The notes beneath the pieces are model-generated. The model had not been told where the DNA came from, did no database searches, and saw only the letters and a list, made by a program, of their open reading frames with translations. Positions 17,543-26,511 of a stretch of 64,000 nucleotides of DNA are shown piece after piece (the first letter of the stretch is position 1; each line of letters opens with the position of its first letter). The DNA is taken from the NCBI GenBank assembly GCA_025655595.1, contig JAHXIO010000005.1:558001-622000 (forward strand), read 5' to 3'. Source of the DNA: Candidatus Thiodiazotropha sp. (ex Monitilora ramsayi) (GTDB lineage: Bacteria > Pseudomonadota > Gammaproteobacteria > Chromatiales > Chromatiaceae). A program made the translations under genes and the position numbers.

Positions 17543-18571
17543 ATGAGTTCCATAAAAAATATCTTAGTGACCGGAGGTGCAGGATTTGTAGGGTCTAATC
17601 TTTGCAGGCACTTGGTGACGTCTGGTTCGATCGTAGACTGTGTTGATAATCTGATTACAGGTCGAGAAGAGTCAATTTCCGATTTGATGGATTATAATTC
17701 ATTTCAATTTATAAAAAAGGATATTACTGATTCGGATTTTGTATCCATCTTTAAACAAAATAATTATGACGAGATCTTTCATCTAGCGTGTCCAACAGGC
17801 GTGCCGAATATCGGCCGATTGGCAGAGGAAATGCTGATAACCTGCTCGAAGGGAACGGATAATGTCCTCACGCTTGCACGACTATGCAATGCGAAACTTG
17901 TCTATACCAGTTCTGCAGAAGTATACGGAGACCCGAAAGTGTTTCCGCAAACTGAGAGCTACAATGGCGATGTGGATCCTGTTGGACCAAGAAGTGCTTA
18001 TGAAGAGGGAAAGCGGTTTTCAGAAGCACTTGTATCGATGTATGTAAAAAAATATGGAGTTGATGCAGAGATTGTGAGGCTTTTTAATACTTTTGGTAGC
18101 GGAATGTCTCCTGATGATACAAGAGTAATACCCCAATTTTTTAAAAAAATACGTTTGGGCGAGAATATCGTAATATATGGTGACGGCAATCAGACACGTG
18201 CGCATATGCATGTCAAAGATCTAGTTCGCGGTCTTGTCTTGGTTACAGCAAAAGGGACGCCTGGAGATGTATATAATATTGGCGGCTCAAAACAGATGAC
18301 AATAAAGCAGCTTGCTGAGTTGATAGACTCACTTACTTCCTCGACTGTAAACATTGAGTATCGTCCTCATTTCATTGAAGACCATGGTGGGCGTTTGCCA
18401 GATACAAATAGAATACAATCGCTTGGATGGAAACCAGTGGTGTCGATTGCTGAGGGGCTATTAGAAATGATGCCTGGCCATGGTGTTCCCATTAATAAGA
18501 ACATTGAAAATATGTCAAAAGTCTATACGGGACAATTCGATCAAAATATCTGCTTCGAACCACTATTATAG
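17543..18571 (+). CDS. NAD-dependent epimerase/decarboxylase, UDP-glucuronate decarboxylase-like
   Basis: Extended short-chain dehydrogenase of 342 residues acting on nucleotide sugars in the cytoplasm. It shows the NAD-binding VTGGAGFVGSNL near the N-terminus, HLACPTGV, the serine/threonine block YTSSAEVYGDP and the catalytic SAYEEGKR (Tyr and Lys). The HLACP, SEVYGDP and YxEGKR combination is that of UDP-glucuronate decarboxylase (UDP-xylose synthase) and close relatives, so the product is probably a UDP-pentose or related sugar. The C-terminal 30 residues are not typical. The start follows GGAGGA at 17530-17535. It is on the same strand as the GT2/deacetylase genes and may feed them with sugar, though a 384-base gap separates them. 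Confidence 0.83.
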   Translation: MSSIKNILVTGGAGFVGSNLCRHLVTSGSIVDCVDNLITGREESISDLMDYNSFQFIKKDITDSDFVSIFKQNNYDEIFHLACPTGVPNIGRLAEEMLITCSKGTDNVLTLARLCNAKLVYTSSAEVYGDPKVFPQTESYNGDVDPVGPRSAYEEGKRFSEALVSMYVKKYGVDAEIVRLFNTFGSGMSPDDTRVIPQFFKKIRLGENIVIYGDGNQTRAHMHVKDLVRGLVLVTAKGTPGDVYNIGGSKQMTIKQLAELIDSLTSSTVNIEYRPHFIEDHGGRLPDTNRIQSLGWKPVVSIAEGLLEMMPGHGVPINKNIENMSKVYTGQFDQNICFEPLL

Positions 18572-18955
18572 TAATTCACAACATCTGACATTATCTATTG
18601 TAAAAGTGTAGTTCTATTTCATTATTAAACTTAGGACAGTATGTTTGTCGATAGATACAGAGAAATGTATTAACGAAACGTTCAGATGTGCAAACGATGA
18701 GAAAAGAGTCATCTGTCCTCCATCAAGATCTCTATTTATGTTGATGGTTAAGGATAATGAATATAGCCCAATCTTACATTTAGTTTCTATTGTTGTGTGG
18801 GCTGTCCGTATAAATCAGGAGCATTTGGTAAGCGCTTAATATGGCAGGCTCAGAGTATTCGAACTGTATGAAGTCACTATAAATGTTAATTAGACGCAAA
18901 GAGATACCTTAGATGGGGGTCGTTTTGCCATGCATAGATATAAATAGTGTTATAA
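18572..18955. other. AT-rich gap before the polysaccharide synthase
   Basis: 384 bases. A possible TTG-started 64-codon frame (18645-18839) has no ribosome site and no recognisable content and was not called. GACGCAAAG near 18894 recalls part of a c-di-GMP riboswitch, but the rest of that structure is missing. Confidence 0.4.
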
Positions 18956-20683
18956 GTGGATATTGAGAGCTATATCCAAAGGTATAAACATATCGAACCG
19001 ATGGCAAAATATATACTGGCCTTTATAACGCTATACGGCATTAGCTTTACATTATGGGGTGGTATAGGGGTAATCCGTTACATCAGTGAAAAAGTTAAAA
19101 AATTACATTTGTTGCGATTTATCAGATCCGCATATTGGGTATTTGCAACCCTCTTTGCAATTATAATGTATCAATCAGTTGCGATTATTCTATTGGTGGC
19201 AGCTAAAACAAACGATAACAATTCTACTGTTTTCTATCTGCCTTATATGGACTGGTCAGATTTTATTTTAGTTGGATCAATATGGATTACTTTGATCGCA
19301 ATATATATTGGTACGAAATACTTCCGTGAAACTTACACTTTTGGAATAGCTGTACAAATACCACTATTCTACTGGCTATTTTATGTCCAGTCTTCAAATT
19401 CATTAAGTGCTGTGTATTCGCAACTTTACAATGAAAGTGTTGATGTTATTGCTGTTTTATTGATGTTTGCAATATTAGGTGTCTTGTTGGGAGGATTAGC
19501 AATTAATAAGTTGTCAGTGTGTGGGAAAAGACGACGGGGAGACATGATAGCAAGCGGCCTATTACTTGAGAAATGCAGAGTAGGGATAGAAGATGTCGCA
19601 GTATTGGTGCCGGCACATAATGAAGATAAAACAATTCACTTATGTTTAGATGCGCTAAAAAATATTGTGCCGATGGATAATGTGTATGTCGGTAGTGATG
19701 GATCGACAGATAATACGGTCGAAACTGTAAAGCGGAGGAAGTGTAATATTGCAGATATTCAGCCAAATGGTGGAAAGGCAAAAGCAATCAAGTATTTATT
19801 GGATCACTTCGAAATATGCGAACGATATAAGGCTGTTCTTATTATGGATGCAGATTCTGAAGTTGATATAAACTATATGAAACATGCATTGCCACTCTTT
19901 GATGATCCAAGTGTGGTGGCAGTAGCAGGACACGCAAAGCCAAAATGGAAGGAACATTATTTGCCTAGCTGGGGTAATTTCTTTATTGCCTATCGAGTAA
20001 GATTATACAGGTTGTTACAGGCGTTTATCAGGTATGGGCAGACATGGAAATACTCGAATGTTAGCTACATAATTCCCGGCTTCTCAAGTATGTATAGATG
20101 TAACGTAATTAATCAAATCGATATAACAACGCCAGGTCTGTTAATTGAAGATTTCAATATGACATTTGAACTTCATAAAAAACAATTAGGAAAAATAGCT
20201 TACACACCAAATGCAGTATCGAACTGTGAAGATCCCAGTTCTTTCAGAGACTATTTTAATCAGATAAAACGATGGAATTTAGGATTCTGGCAAACCGCAA
20301 AGTTGCATGGTATCTGGGCAAGCTTATTTTGGGCATCATTAATTATATTTACGATGGAAGTATTGCTTCAAAGTTTAGTCTTTTTTATGTTACCTGCAAT
20401 TATATTGTATTTAGTTATTATGCCAGACGAATTAATTACATTTTGGTTGCCTTTGTTGGGGGTGGTGGATCTTAAAGTCATCGATCTTTTTCTGGGAGTA
20501 ATATTAGTCGATTATCTTATTACAGTTGTAATTGCATTGATTGAAGATAAGCCTATGTTGTTAGTTTATGGGTTGGGATTTGTAGTGTTACGATGGATAG
20601 ATGCATTTGTGTTTCTGTTTACATTACCACTTACCTATTTTGTTAAATCAGATGGGCGTTGGTCGAGTCCATCGCGAATATGA
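18956..20683 (+). CDS. Processive family-2 glycosyltransferase (PgaC/chitin-synthase-like)
   Basis: Membrane glycosyltransferase of 575 residues. About five hydrophobic segments lie in the first 185 residues, then a cytoplasmic GT2 domain with VLVPAHNED (216-224), GSDGSTDNT, the metal-binding DAD (D298, D300), the base region EDF (E398, D399) and QIKRW (436-440), the QxxRW mark of processive enzymes. Three to four C-terminal membrane segments follow. This architecture is that of enzymes making and extruding beta-linked polymers such as poly-N-acetylglucosamine, chitin or cellulose. It starts at GTG 18956 with no clear ribosome site. The deacetylase gene begins 18 bases after its stop. The sugar is unknown; the neighbouring deacetylase and GH18 favour an N-acetylhexosamine polymer (inference). 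Confidence 0.87.
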   Translation: MDIESYIQRYKHIEPMAKYILAFITLYGISFTLWGGIGVIRYISEKVKKLHLLRFIRSAYWVFATLFAIIMYQSVAIILLVAAKTNDNNSTVFYLPYMDWSDFILVGSIWITLIAIYIGTKYFRETYTFGIAVQIPLFYWLFYVQSSNSLSAVYSQLYNESVDVIAVLLMFAILGVLLGGLAINKLSVCGKRRRGDMIASGLLLEKCRVGIEDVAVLVPAHNEDKTIHLCLDALKNIVPMDNVYVGSDGSTDNTVETVKRRKCNIADIQPNGGKAKAIKYLLDHFEICERYKAVLIMDADSEVDINYMKHALPLFDDPSVVAVAGHAKPKWKEHYLPSWGNFFIAYRVRLYRLLQAFIRYGQTWKYSNVSYIIPGFSSMYRCNVINQIDITTPGLLIEDFNMTFELHKKQLGKIAYTPNAVSNCEDPSSFRDYFNQIKRWNLGFWQTAKLHGIWASLFWASLIIFTMEVLLQSLVFFMLPAIILYLVIMPDELITFWLPLLGVVDLKVIDLFLGVILVDYLITVVIALIEDKPMLLVYGLGFVVLRWIDAFVFLFTLPLTYFVKSDGRWSSPSRI

Positions 20684-20701
20684 AAATAGATAAATAAAAA
20701 T

Positions 20702-21418
20702 ATGATCGATTTAAGTAAAGTTAAGGCGCTGGTAATCGCACCACATCCGGATGATGAGGTATTTGGGTGTGGGGGGCTTATTCACAGGATTAAAAGGGAA
20801 GGAGGGAAGGTATATGTCATGTATATGACAGTGGGTACAACAACGGACTTTTCCGCAAAAGGAAAATCAACGGCGGAAGAAAGGATTGACGAGATTAAAG
20901 ATGTTGTAAATTATTTAAATATTGATGGATATGACATTGCACTGGCTGGTGATAGATACCACTTGAAGTTAGATGCAGCACCGCAAAAGGAGTTGATACA
21001 TGCTATTGAAAGAGGAAGCAAATTGGCCCTGACAAGTATAAAGCCAGATGTTGTAGTTACAACCTCTAATCAGGATTATAATCAAGATCACCGAGCTGTC
21101 TTTGAAGCAACAGTCACTGCGTTGAGGCCGGCCTCTCTACGACAAAAGCCATTTCAACCGATATTATGTACATATGAGCTTCCCTATCACGCGTGGAACA
21201 CATCTGAAGCGCTAAGTTCACCAACATTATATATAAAACTGGATGAGAGTGATTTATCTGCAAAAATTGAAGCATTACAATTGTATCGATCACAATTAAA
21301 AGAACCTGACAGTCCGCTTTCGATACATGGCGTAAAAACTCTTGCTAACTATAGAGGTTTACAATGTGGCGTTACAGCGGCAGAGGCATTTTGTCTTAGA
21401 AGATTAGCAATAATATAA
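20702..21418 (+). CDS. PIG-L/LmbE-family N-deacetylase
   Basis: Cytoplasmic zinc deacetylase of 238 residues. The signature is APHPDDE at the N-terminus (His15, Asp17, Asp18) with the third metal ligand in NQDHRAV (His130). The family removes acetyl groups from N-acetylglucosaminyl groups of small glycosides and lipids. No signal peptide is seen, so it acts before or during export, unlike the periplasmic PgaB of the PNAG system. It lies 18 bases behind the GT2 gene and is surely co-transcribed. Possible roles are making a partly deacetylated precursor or sugar nucleotide for the GT2; the true substrate is not evident. Confidence 0.88.
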   Translation: MIDLSKVKALVIAPHPDDEVFGCGGLIHRIKREGGKVYVMYMTVGTTTDFSAKGKSTAEERIDEIKDVVNYLNIDGYDIALAGDRYHLKLDAAPQKELIHAIERGSKLALTSIKPDVVVTTSNQDYNQDHRAVFEATVTALRPASLRQKPFQPILCTYELPYHAWNTSEALSSPTLYIKLDESDLSAKIEALQLYRSQLKEPDSPLSIHGVKTLANYRGLQCGVTAAEAFCLRRLAII

Positions 21419-21596
21419 ATAAATGGATGCATCATGATTTATAACAGAAGTTCAAATGATGCAAATAGGCAACCAATAAGAAAGTATTAATTATGGTTGC
21501 GATTAGTATTTATATGCCAGAATATTGAGTTTACTTCAGCTAGTGGTAAATAAATTAGTGTCAGTAATATTAATAAGTAAATGTATAAGAAAAGAA

Positions 21597-22706
21597 ATGG
21601 TGTGCTGTTCATCATATACTAAATATATTCTTTTATTTGTTCTGGCGATAGTGGTGCCTATCGTCAGCCAGGCAAATCATAAAAGCCATCAAGTAATAGA
21701 TACTGGATCCGCATGCAATATATTGGTATGGATACCCTACTGGGATCAATCTAGTGCTTTTCAGTCATACATAGATAACAAAGAGATCATTAATTACGTT
21801 GCATTTTTTTGGTACACACTTGATGAGCGTGGAGAGATTAAAAAATATTCCATGGCAGATGAAGATATAAACTTAGTTAGGCAAGCAAAGAAAAACGGCG
21901 CAAAGGTGCTGGCGATTATAACCAATTTGCCAGATGATGAAGTGGAGGATGCTCTTGATTGGGATCCTAAGCGGTTAGAGTCGATTCTCTTTAATGAGAA
22001 AAAAAGACACTCTCATATCAGACAGCTAGTTAAACTTGTAAAAGATTCTGAATTTGATGGGCTTGATATTGATTATGAAAACCTACCTAGGAGCTACAAG
22101 GATAAATTTACACTTTTTGTAAGAGAGTTGTCAGATGCGCTGCATGAAGAAGAATTGATCCTGGCGGTCGCTATACATCCAAAGACATCAGATCGGAATC
22201 CGAGAGAGAATAATGGTTCATGGGCTCAGGATTGGCAGGAATTGGCAAAGTACGCAGATCAGCTACATATGATGACGTATGGTGAGCACTATCCATCAAG
22301 TAGGCCAGGACCTATTGCTTCCCCGCAATGGGTTGAGAGAGTACTCAAATATGCCCAAAGAAACAAAGGTATACCAAATCAAAAAATATTTGTAGGAATA
22401 CCATTTTATGCAGAGATATGGATGCACCGAAAATGGGGAGGATATAGTGGATTAAATATCAATCTTACCTATTCAGACATTATGCGCTTAAAGTCAAAGT
22501 ATGACGGTGTTGAGGGGTGGGACAAAACTCATACTAGCCCATTTTTAAAATTTACTGATAATGAAAAGAAATCCTATACCGCATGGTTTGAAAATAGAGA
22601 AAGCCTAAAGGAAAAAATTGATCTCATAGCTGGCCTGGGTATCTGTAATTATGCGATTTGGAGAGTCGGTGGAGAGTCAAAGGATTTCTGGCCACTATTT
22701 AAATAA
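21597..22706 (+). CDS. Exported GH18-family glycoside hydrolase
   Basis: Secreted protein of 369 residues with an N-terminal signal (hydrophobic YILLFVLAIVVPIVSQA). The GH18 catalytic motif is complete: DGLDIDYE (154-161) with Asp157, Asp159 and proton donor Glu161. HMMTYGEHY and NYAIWRVGGES give the later barrel strands. It resembles YaaH/SleL-type GH18 enzymes acting on N-acetylglucosamine-containing glycans. ATG 21597 was chosen because it gives a proper signal peptide; an upstream TTG frame adds 24 unsupported residues. It lies downstream of the GT2 and PIG-L genes on the same strand. It probably trims or releases the polymer in the periplasm, as the hydrolase half of PgaB does in PNAG export (inference). 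Confidence 0.87.
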   Translation: MVCCSSYTKYILLFVLAIVVPIVSQANHKSHQVIDTGSACNILVWIPYWDQSSAFQSYIDNKEIINYVAFFWYTLDERGEIKKYSMADEDINLVRQAKKNGAKVLAIITNLPDDEVEDALDWDPKRLESILFNEKKRHSHIRQLVKLVKDSEFDGLDIDYENLPRSYKDKFTLFVRELSDALHEEELILAVAIHPKTSDRNPRENNGSWAQDWQELAKYADQLHMMTYGEHYPSSRPGPIASPQWVERVLKYAQRNKGIPNQKIFVGIPFYAEIWMHRKWGGYSGLNINLTYSDIMRLKSKYDGVEGWDKTHTSPFLKFTDNEKKSYTAWFENRESLKEKIDLIAGLGICNYAIWRVGGESKDFWPLFK

Positions 22707-22941
22707 TAAGCAATCAATGCCATGATCGCTTAAATAAGAGTTAATTGTTAGATTTACAAAATATTTATTAATCAGAGTATTCAAGTTGAATCTAAAAAAA
22801 AGAACATGCCGCATTTTGATGAGATCCCAATAGAAATAATAGACATACTAAAAATAGAAAAATAACTAAAAATGTCTCGAAAATAAGGGGTGGTATTGTG
22901 AGTGTCTCTGGGGATATGTAATTAAATATTAGTGCTAAAAA

Positions 22942-24210
22942 ATGAAAATAATTAGAAACAATAAAAACTGTTATTATACCCGTAGTGCGATATTTCTCAT
23001 TGCTATGATGACAGACATTGCGCTTGCGGATATATATCCAAATCGAAGCCGTGATCTCTCAGTGATTACAGATAATATCGAGAGAGTTATGGTATCGAAA
23101 AACGCAACGAATAAAGATCAGCCTGATGATATCTTTATATCTGAAACCAACATAAGACAAACGAATGTACCAATGTTGGAAGATCATAGGCAAATACAGG
23201 TTGAGCGCGGGACAACCTCTCTCAGCGCAGAGGTTGAGTATGCAAGCACATATAGTGCTACAGACCCAGAATTTGAAAGGGATGAATTTCTCGCAAGAAT
23301 ACAATCCTATTCAAATTATCAAATCACAGACAATACTAATGTATTGCTTGATTTGGATCTGATTCTAGATGGAGAGGAAGAAAAGCTATCACAAGCAAGC
23401 AGATTTCTTGATCATGAAGGATTAAATGTAGATCTATTAAAAATGGAATATAGTAAGGATACATTCACATTATTTGCAGGAAGATATGAGCCAGCTGAGG
23501 AAATATTTCCTAACACACCAGCATTTTTCGGTAACTATGCTCATTACATTGATTTGGATGAGAAGGTTGGGTTCGGAGGGTCTGTCAAACTTAATGAATC
23601 TTTAAAGGGGGAGCACATAATAACGACACACTTCTTCCATTTGGACACCTCATTTCTAAGCGCTCCACTATTCACAGATAGAGGACGAATAAGAAAAGAA
23701 GATGGCGGTATCAGCAACACAGGAAAATTTAATAACTATTTAATTACAGTAAACGGAAGTAACTTACATGATGAGAAAGGTCTGAGTTATGTGTTAGGTT
23801 ATGGACTTCAAAATGGTGGTTTGGAAACCGAGTTAGATGAAAGGATGCTTATTGGTGGTATTTACCACTCTTTTGAAGCGTCGGAAAACAGTGATATCGA
23901 ATTAGCAATTGAACACGTTAATTTGAGAAATGCGGGTGGCTATTCCGAGGAACATAGAACTTTTACTTTAGGCGCTTCATACAATCAATGGCCCTGGAGC
24001 ATTGGATTGGTCTTTTCTCAAAGAAGAGTTAACTCATTAGATACATTCGATAGTAGGTCTGACCGGATATATGAAATCGTAGGTCGTTATTTTGTAGGAG
24101 ATCATGTGGGAATTGAAACAGCATTTGAGTTTCTCAAGGAGAATGAAGAAAAGGAACGTCTTTTTGGTATAGTCATTGTCTATTATTTTGATGAAATATC
24201 ACATTATTGA
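22942..24210 (+). CDS. Outer-membrane beta-barrel protein (porin-like)
   Basis: Predicted outer-membrane protein of 422 residues. An N-terminal signal (TRSAIFLIAMMTDIALA) is followed by about 55 hydrophilic residues. A long series of amphipathic strands with alternating pattern begins near residue 80 (for example SLSAEVEYASTYS, DTFTLFAGRYEP and YNQWPWSIGLVFSQRR), and the protein ends in a strand close to Tyr (FGIVIVYYFDEISHY). No TPR domain is seen, so it is not a PgaA homologue by architecture. As the last gene of the polysaccharide module, it is a reasonable candidate for the export pore. A 235-base gap precedes it, so it may have its own promoter. Confidence 0.7.
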   Translation: MKIIRNNKNCYYTRSAIFLIAMMTDIALADIYPNRSRDLSVITDNIERVMVSKNATNKDQPDDIFISETNIRQTNVPMLEDHRQIQVERGTTSLSAEVEYASTYSATDPEFERDEFLARIQSYSNYQITDNTNVLLDLDLILDGEEEKLSQASRFLDHEGLNVDLLKMEYSKDTFTLFAGRYEPAEEIFPNTPAFFGNYAHYIDLDEKVGFGGSVKLNESLKGEHIITTHFFHLDTSFLSAPLFTDRGRIRKEDGGISNTGKFNNYLITVNGSNLHDEKGLSYVLGYGLQNGGLETELDERMLIGGIYHSFEASENSDIELAIEHVNLRNAGGYSEEHRTFTLGASYNQWPWSIGLVFSQRRVNSLDTFDSRSDRIYEIVGRYFVGDHVGIETAFEFLKENEEKERLFGIVIVYYFDEISHY

Positions 24211-24371
24211 TTGAAAGAAAAAAATTTTAAAAAAATCAGGTAGTAAATTTTGAATTTAAAACAAACATTTGAACATAAAAGCAATCATCATGACTGATCT
24301 CCATTGCTTTAATTGGTGGCTGGTCTGTCTTTAAACCGGGTATAAGCACAAGTTGAATGGTAAAGTACTGA

Positions 24372-25628
24372 TTAAATATGCCTTTTAAGATTTGCAGTCA
24401 GAATACTACCAATGACCATAAAAAAGGCTGCTAGATAGAGTCCGGCGTGATAACTGCCGTCACTGAATTCGGCGATGATCCCCGTCACGGCCGGTGCTGC
24501 AATTTGAGCGATTCCGTAGGAGACGGTCATCTTGCCCATCATCTTGGCGGGTCGTGTGGGGTAGTAACGGCCGGCCATCGTCAAGACCAAGCTCACGATA
24601 CCGATGAAAGTGCCACCGAACAGGATCGCACTGAGGTATGTGGCGAAAGGACTGTTGCTGATGGCTGGTAATAGAATGCCGAATATCTGCAGGACAAATG
24701 CGCTAGTCAGGGCGTTAATATCGCCGATCCTTCTAGCTACTAGATCCCAGATGATGCAGGCCGGCGAAGCCGCCAGCCCGATGATCAGAAAGGTGAGTGT
24801 TCCTTTGCCCTGCATGCCTGGCAAGTTCTCCACGATGGCGACAATAAATGTCGCGCTCACCACGTAACCCACGCCTGCACAAAAGTAGGCAAAGATAAAC
24901 AGTCTGAGGAATTTTTGGCTGGGTGGCCTGTCTTCCATCGAGCCGCCACTGCGTGTGGTGGATGTGCTGTCAGGGGGTGGCAACCACAGCCACGCGGGAA
25001 CCAGCAGGAGAACCCCCATTGCCGTCAATAGGTACCAGAGTTGCCGCCAATCCAGATAGTAATAGGCCAACTCCACCACAAGTGCGCAGAAGGCGATGCC
25101 GAGCCCCAAACCGGCAAAGTGGATACCCAGTTCGCTGCGGTGGTCGTGACGGATCAGCCAGTTGAGAATCAGCCCTGAACCCAGAAGCAGACCGGCCGCG
25201 CTGCTCAGGCCGGCAAAGAAACGCATCAGCGACCATAGCCAGAGCTGCTCGGTGATACCCATCCCGACAGTGGTAATGATGGCGACAATCAGGCCGGCGC
25301 GATAGAGGCGGTCCTTGATATATAAGTCGCTCGTGAGCGAGGCGATGATAGCGCCGCTCAGATAGCCCATATAGTTGATTGCCGCCAACCAGCCACCCTC
25401 GGAGATACCCAGTCCTGCCTGCTGCTGCATCAGGGGCAGCAAAGGGGTGTAGGCAAATCGGGCGATGCCAAGGGTGAGCACCAGGCTGAGAATCCCGGCG
25501 GCCAATACTTTATAGCGTTCTATCTGTTCGATGATCTGACAATCCGATATGGCGAAATGACCTGACAGCACTGTTGGGGCTGTTTGAGGGCGGAAGCGCA
25601 TTGTTCCATAGAAGCTGCTGTTTGGCAT
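24372..25628 (-). CDS. YbfB/YjiJ-family MFS transporter
   Basis: Inner-membrane transporter of 418 residues with twelve hydrophobic segments. The motif GIARFAYTPLLPLMQQQAG, followed by GGWLAAINYMGYLSGA, is characteristic of the YbfB/YjiJ (MFS_4) family, whose substrates are mostly unknown. It starts at ATG 25628; a second ATG at residue 10 is possible. The first 35 residues before the first membrane segment are longer than usual. The gene is divergent from the tetR gene at 25820 and convergent with the outer-membrane gene of the AT-rich island; base composition returns here to the GC-richer background, so it marks the right edge of the island. Confidence 0.87.
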   Translation of the reverse strand: MPNSSFYGTMRFRPQTAPTVLSGHFAISDCQIIEQIERYKVLAAGILSLVLTLGIARFAYTPLLPLMQQQAGLGISEGGWLAAINYMGYLSGAIIASLTSDLYIKDRLYRAGLIVAIITTVGMGITEQLWLWSLMRFFAGLSSAAGLLLGSGLILNWLIRHDHRSELGIHFAGLGLGIAFCALVVELAYYYLDWRQLWYLLTAMGVLLLVPAWLWLPPPDSTSTTRSGGSMEDRPPSQKFLRLFIFAYFCAGVGYVVSATFIVAIVENLPGMQGKGTLTFLIIGLAASPACIIWDLVARRIGDINALTSAFVLQIFGILLPAISNSPFATYLSAILFGGTFIGIVSLVLTMAGRYYPTRPAKMMGKMTVSYGIAQIAAPAVTGIIAEFSDGSYHAGLYLAAFFMVIGSILTANLKRHI

Positions 25629-25761
25629 ACTTTCGCTTTCTGTGGAATGGGAAAGCGCTGGCGGTTCTGTCGGCTGACCTTTATCTATGAAGTCGTTCAG
25701 TGAATAGTGGCGGAATAATGAGATGGATTCGAAACCTCTGATATTTTGTGGAGATCAATAC

Positions 25762-25789
25762 TTGCATTATTGTGACTAATGGTCATAAT
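25762..25789 (+). promoter_or_regulatory. Probable tetR promoter
   Basis: TTGCAT (25762-25767) and CATAAT (25784-25789) with a 16-base spacer. The -10 lies between and inside the two operator half-modules at 25773-25803, as expected for autorepression. It also argues that translation of TetR begins downstream at 25820. Confidence 0.5.
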
Positions 25790-25803
25790 ATGACCAGTAG
25801 TCA
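25773..25803. promoter_or_regulatory. Double operator, TGAC-N5-GTCA x2 (tetR side)
   Basis: Two 13-base palindromic elements, TGACTAATGGTCA (25773-25785) and TGACCAGTAGTCA (25791-25803), 5 bases apart. Together they form a near-perfect larger inverted repeat. The same tandem layout recurs before the efflux genes at 26468-26498, so it is almost certainly the binding site of the TetR encoded between them. Confidence 0.75.
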
Positions 25804-25819
25804 TTATTTAGGGTTTCTT

Positions 25820-26449
25820 GTGGCAAGGGCAGACAGAAAGCAACGGTTTTTCGAACATCGGGAAGAGGATATTCTCGATGCGGCTCTGGACCTGCTCTCC
25901 AACCACAATTGGGAGTCGGTAACCATTGAACAGATTGCCAATGAGGCTGAGATCGGCAAGGGCACCGTCTATAACCATTTTAGCGGCAAGGATGAGCTGC
26001 TTTTTCGCCTGATGATGCGTTTTTACCACGGCCTGCTGCACCATCTTAAAGAGGCGGTCGTGGATAACGACGATATTCTCGGTGGATTTCGCCGGATTTT
26101 TGAGTTCGCCTTCCGCTACCACCTGGACCACAGGGAGTACCGCTATATCGTCGAGTACTGCAATCGGATCGATTTCAAGGAGCGGGCGGACGAATCCTGG
26201 CATGCCTCTTTCCTGGAACTGGACAGGGCATTTGGTGAGTGGAGTGATCCGTTGCTGCTGTTGGCGATGGAAAAAAGGCTGATTGCCAATAGGCCATTGG
26301 CTGAGATCAGTATTGGGATGCACGCCTGCTTTAACGGCGCCATCGATATGCTCTGGGCGGGAAAGGACTGGTGCGCCCACGGCGATGAGGAAACGATTAT
26401 CGAGTCCGTCACGGAATTTATGATGGCGGGTCTTGTTGGAAAGATGTAA
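25820..26449 (+). CDS. TetR-family repressor of the RND efflux pair
   Basis: DNA-binding repressor of 209 residues. The N-terminal TetR helix-turn-helix is clear: EEDILDAALDLLSNHNWESV, then TIEQIANEAEIGKGTVYNHF and SGKDELL. The C-terminal ligand domain is helical. GTG 25820 was chosen because AGGG lies 6 bases before it and because upstream in-frame starts (25748, 25790) fall inside the operator and promoter. It is followed 62 bases later by the RND adaptor gene, and matching operators precede both genes, so it most likely represses itself and the pump until a toxic ligand binds. It diverges from the MFS gene at 25628. Confidence 0.88.
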   Translation: MARADRKQRFFEHREEDILDAALDLLSNHNWESVTIEQIANEAEIGKGTVYNHFSGKDELLFRLMMRFYHGLLHHLKEAVVDNDDILGGFRRIFEFAFRYHLDHREYRYIVEYCNRIDFKERADESWHASFLELDRAFGEWSDPLLLLAMEKRLIANRPLAEISIGMHACFNGAIDMLWAGKDWCAHGDEETIIESVTEFMMAGLVGKM

Positions 26450-26467
26450 AAAAATTTTCTGCCAAAG

Positions 26468-26498
26468 TGACTGGTGGTCACTATTTGACTGAAGGTCA
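26468..26498. promoter_or_regulatory. Double operator, TGAC-N5-GTCA x2 (efflux side)
   Basis: TGACTGGTGGTCA (26468-26480) and TGACTGAAGGTCA (26486-26498), with the same 5-base separation as the pair before tetR. The sites lie between the tetR stop and the adaptor ribosome site TGGAGG (26501-26506). Confidence 0.75.
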
Positions 26499-26511
26499 TA
26501 TGGAGGTTGCA

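Noticed and set aside
18645-18839. 64-codon frame starting at TTG
   Set aside because: No ribosome site, no recognisable composition, AT-rich non-coding surroundings.
18890-18945. Possible c-di-GMP (GEMM) riboswitch before the GT2 gene
   Set aside because: Only GACGCAAAG matches; the GGCAAACC part and the P1b tetraloop helix cannot be found.
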